From Myxococcaceae bacterium (GTDB taxonomy: Bacteria > Myxococcota > Myxococcia > Myxococcales > Myxococcaceae), in the NCBI GenBank assembly GCA_016926755.1, contig JAFGNZ010000190.1:1-40057 (forward strand): DNA of 40,057 nt. The letters run 5' to 3'. The notes beneath the pieces are model-generated. The model searched no databases and was not told the origin of the DNA. It saw only the letters and a program-made list of their open reading frames with translations. Both the position numbers and the translations under genes were made by a program. Positions within the stretch are counted from its first letter, which is position 1; every line of letters starts with the position of its first letter. Positions 39,696 through 40,057 of this stretch are shown piece after piece.

Positions 39696-39962
39696 ATGAA
39701 GAAGGAAATGATCATCCGAGCCTGGAAGGATCCGGCGTTCCGTGCAGGGCTCTCGACCGAGGAGCGCGCGGCATTGCCCGAGAGCCCCGTGGGCAGTCCG
39801 CTCACCGAGCTCGAGGAGGGCGCCCTGGCGGACGTGGTGGGCGGCTACATCGGGCCCGACCAGGACCTCAGCGACTTCCATCCGCGGATTACCCCCTACA
39901 TCCGCGTCGGCAACCTGGATCGCGTAGCCGTCCTGCAGGCGGGCGCCCTCCGGCGCTGGTAG
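39696..39962 (+). CDS. NHLP-type leader peptide C lacking cysteine
   Basis: The 88-residue protein starts MKKEMIIRAWKDPAFRAGLS with AAGGAG upstream. Its 50-residue leader matches precursors A and B and ends EEGALADVVGG (Gly49-Gly50). The core (YIGPDQDLSDFHPRITPYIR and onward to the terminal LRRW) has no Cys, one Ser and one Thr. Lanthionine rings are therefore impossible within it, unlike A and B. It may be a decayed precursor, a peptide that is only dehydrated, a bacteriocin-like peptide that is exported unmodified, or a substrate for another enzyme. Its upstream region is homologous to that of B, so it remains a recent paralogue. It is divergent from B. Confidence 0.85.
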   Translation: MKKEMIIRAWKDPAFRAGLSTEERAALPESPVGSPLTELEEGALADVVGGYIGPDQDLSDFHPRITPYIRVGNLDRVAVLQAGALRRW

Positions 39963-40057
39963 GAGCCGCTCTAGGAGCTTGTCGGCGAATGAGGCAGAGC
40001 GAAGAGGGCGCATAGGAGGCACCCCATAGGCTCCAGGCGGACGGCTCAAGAGTGCTC

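Noticed and set aside
39630-40049. Minus-strand open frame containing RPLRSASFADKLLERLL
   Set aside because: It is antisense to precursor C for most of its length, and no transposase or other family could be supported.

Overview
This window is high-GC DNA with strong third-position G/C bias, apparently from a myxobacterium, most likely of the Cystobacterineae (Myxococcus/Archangium/Cystobacter relatives). The support is a member of the Myxococcus paralogous family TIGR02265 (DUF2378) at 8618-9199, many lipoproteins, several large orphan multi-sensor histidine kinases, and RiPP precursors whose types are known from this group. No rRNA, tRNA, CRISPR array or intact insertion sequence was found.

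Layout. 1-8.5 kb: the 3' end of a Gly/Asn/Ser repeat protein, a lipoprotein, a membrane PAS histidine kinase, a flavin-type oxidoreductase, then a leftward pair made of a peptidoglycan amidase fusion and a beta-propeller lipoprotein, and a rightward metallophosphoesterase. 8.6-10.4 kb: the TIGR02265 protein, then a 62-aa peptide with a TTLAVGEE core divergent from an ATP-grasp ligase. I read this pair as a minimal graspetide (omega-ester peptide) locus. 10.4-18.4 kb: Kup potassium transporter, a GAF/PAS histidine kinase, a small secreted protein and an S9 prolyl oligopeptidase. 18.7-22 kb: a tandem triplication of an unrecognised exported membrane protein family. 22-27.1 kb: an HTH-EIIA regulator, a cation/proton antiporter with Usp domains preceded by a 28-bp palindrome, a DUF202 protein, a truncated haemoglobin and a 5'-3' exonuclease. 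27.2-34.3 kb: a DUF4398 lipoprotein plus OmpA lipoprotein pair, RimJ-type acetyltransferase, a cytoplasmic-type PAS histidine kinase and a subtilisin-like protease. 34.3-35.5 kb: a more degenerate stretch with a barstar-like fragment and a NADAR-family gene. 35.6-40 kb: a class II lanthipeptide locus with LanM and three precursor genes, each with a 50-residue leader ending in Gly-Gly.

The two RiPP loci are the main content of interest. The graspetide locus is compact (about 1.25 kb) and has one core motif. The lanthipeptide locus has two Cys-containing precursors in line with lanM and a third, divergent precursor that has kept the leader but has no cysteine. All three precursors share a TCACAAA-containing upstream region. 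A hairpin sits between the last precursor and lanM. No dedicated transporter or leader peptidase is visible for either locus, so these may lie outside the window.
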